A DNA stretch of 64,000 nucleotides from Branchiostoma belcheri (lineage: Eukaryota; Chordata; Leptocardii; Amphioxiformes; Branchiostomatidae). Where the stretch lies: assembly GCF_001625305.1 (NCBI RefSeq), contig NW_017803113.1, positions 380,867 through 444,866 of the forward strand, read 5' to 3'. The position numbers and the translations under genes are program-made. Below the pieces are notes generated by a model. The model ran no database searches. It worked only from the letters and a program-made list of their open reading frames with translations, and was not told the DNA's origin. Shown piece by piece: positions 62,843 through 64,000 of this stretch (the first letter of the stretch is position 1; the number at the start of each line of letters is the position of its first letter).

Positions 62843-62897
<55 letters not shown>

Positions 62898-63470
62898 GTT
62901 TGGCAAGATAACTCAAGAAGCAGTGAATGGATTGGACTGAAACTTGGTATGTGGATAGGTCTTCATGAGACCTAAAAATGATTAGATTTTGGGCTCCCTG
63001 ACGGCTTTCCTAGGTAATGTAGCAGAACTTCCGGTTTTGATATCTCACGATCTGGACATGCTAGGGTCACGAATTTTGAATGGCAGATATCTCTTGGGAT
63101 AGGAAAGAAGTGACATGAGTTTGGGTCCCCTAGCAGCTTGTTCTGGAACTGCAGGAGCATTTGTTGAAAAAAATTTCGAAAGAGGATAACTCAAAAACCG
63201 GTTGATTGATTGTCGTGATTTTAGGTATGTAGGTAGTTTAAGTGATGCTTGACATAATCAGATGACAATTATGCAAATCAGGAGCTAATCTGCATAATTA
63301 ATGAGGAAATTCTATAAATCTGCTTTGTTCGATAATAGAACTATGAAACAGATTATATAAATGAGGACCTAATTTGCATAATTAATGGCAAATTTTTATA
63401 ATTTCATAGTTGTAACTGCTGGGAATTTCATACTTGCCACATTTGGAAGTGAAGGTGAACAGCAATAAAC
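62806..63470. repeat. Interspersed repeat, CCTTCGCCAAGAAGGTTATG family (copy 2), with (GT)n
   Basis: TTACCTTCGCTAAGAAGGTT, a (GT)n tract at 62845-62897, ATAACTCAAGAAGC, ACTTGGTATGTGGATAGGTC and CATGAGACCTAAAAATGATT align with 42690-42880. The following part has repeated CTAAT(C/T)TGCATAATTAATG at 63285 and 63369. It occupies the UGT intron. Confidence 0.65.
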
Positions 63471-63844
63471 ATAATTTATTCAAATCATGACCTCATTTGT
63501 AAGATAAGGCTGTCATTGGGTGGAGAATATGATCAACTGATATAAACCATGCAAGTGAAGAATTTACAAAATCAATGATTAAAATTGTATAATTCGTCAA
63601 CCGCAAGGGTTAACATCATTTGGCGAAGGTATGAGATCGTGGAACTCTTGTATTTGTACATTTGTACATTGGCCATAATATATAATGCAACATTACCTAA
63701 GTCTATGTTCTTGAATGTTGAATGCCAAGAATCAGAACCTTCTAATCCTACCGAAGAATTAATTGAGCAGCTACTAGCTCGCTTGGCCCATTGCCTGGAC
63801 TCGGTAAGATGAGGGCATCTCCTTTTTTGTCACTCATCTTTTCC

Positions 63845-63959
<115 letters not shown>

Positions 63960-64000
63960 GATTTTCTAACATTTGTTAAGGGCTCATACTAGTTATGGAA

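Overview
The window reads as genomic DNA of an invertebrate chordate, most likely an amphioxus (Branchiostoma). That is an inference from recall: it rests on a vertebrate-like otoferlin first exon, a UDP-glucuronosyltransferase gene with spliceosomal GT-AG introns, and a dense, varied load of small non-autonomous transposons and LINE/SINE fragments. There is no bacterial gene organisation. The sequence has three N gaps (12424-13021, 32857-32876, 60757-61331). Around the second gap there is a near-duplicate block that looks like two unmerged haplotypes.

Layout. 1-17 kb is gene-poor and repeat-rich: tandem repeats, a tRNA-derived SINE, foldback elements, GC-rich inverted-repeat elements and LINE 3' fragments. 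17-21 kb holds two related GC-rich blocks and, between them, a possible minus-strand spliced transcript with CCAAT boxes. 21-47 kb is again repeats. It includes a 5'-truncated LINE with a readable reverse transcriptase (30671-33474) bounded by perfect 54-bp direct repeats, a Cys/His-bearing LINE tail, satellites, and several copies of a roughly 195-bp foldback MITE. Remnants scattered from 3 to 45 kb carry hammerhead-ribozyme-like cores of the kind known from Penelope-like retroelements.

The gene-bearing part is 47-64 kb. The first coding exon of an otoferlin homologue lies on the minus strand (47625-47703). Its upstream side carries a five-copy array (47880-49400, period about 173 bp), each copy with an E-box fused to a CRE-like palindrome. 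One unit is split by a 660-bp element with a TTAA duplication. Head-to-head with it, an unrecognised four-exon gene runs on the plus strand (54207-60217, 479 codons plus stop, all splice phases agreeing). Its first intron contains three decayed tandem copies of the start of exon 2, each with its own 3' splice site and an early stop. The last complete unit is the 5' part of a UDP-glucuronosyltransferase gene (62078-62793), which continues past the right edge.

The otoferlin and UGT genes have no evident functional link; their proximity says only that this is ordinary eukaryotic intergenic and intronic DNA. Most of 1-47.6 kb may be the first intron of the otoferlin gene, since I found no second exon. 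Repeat families are described by internal comparison within the window; no database search was possible.
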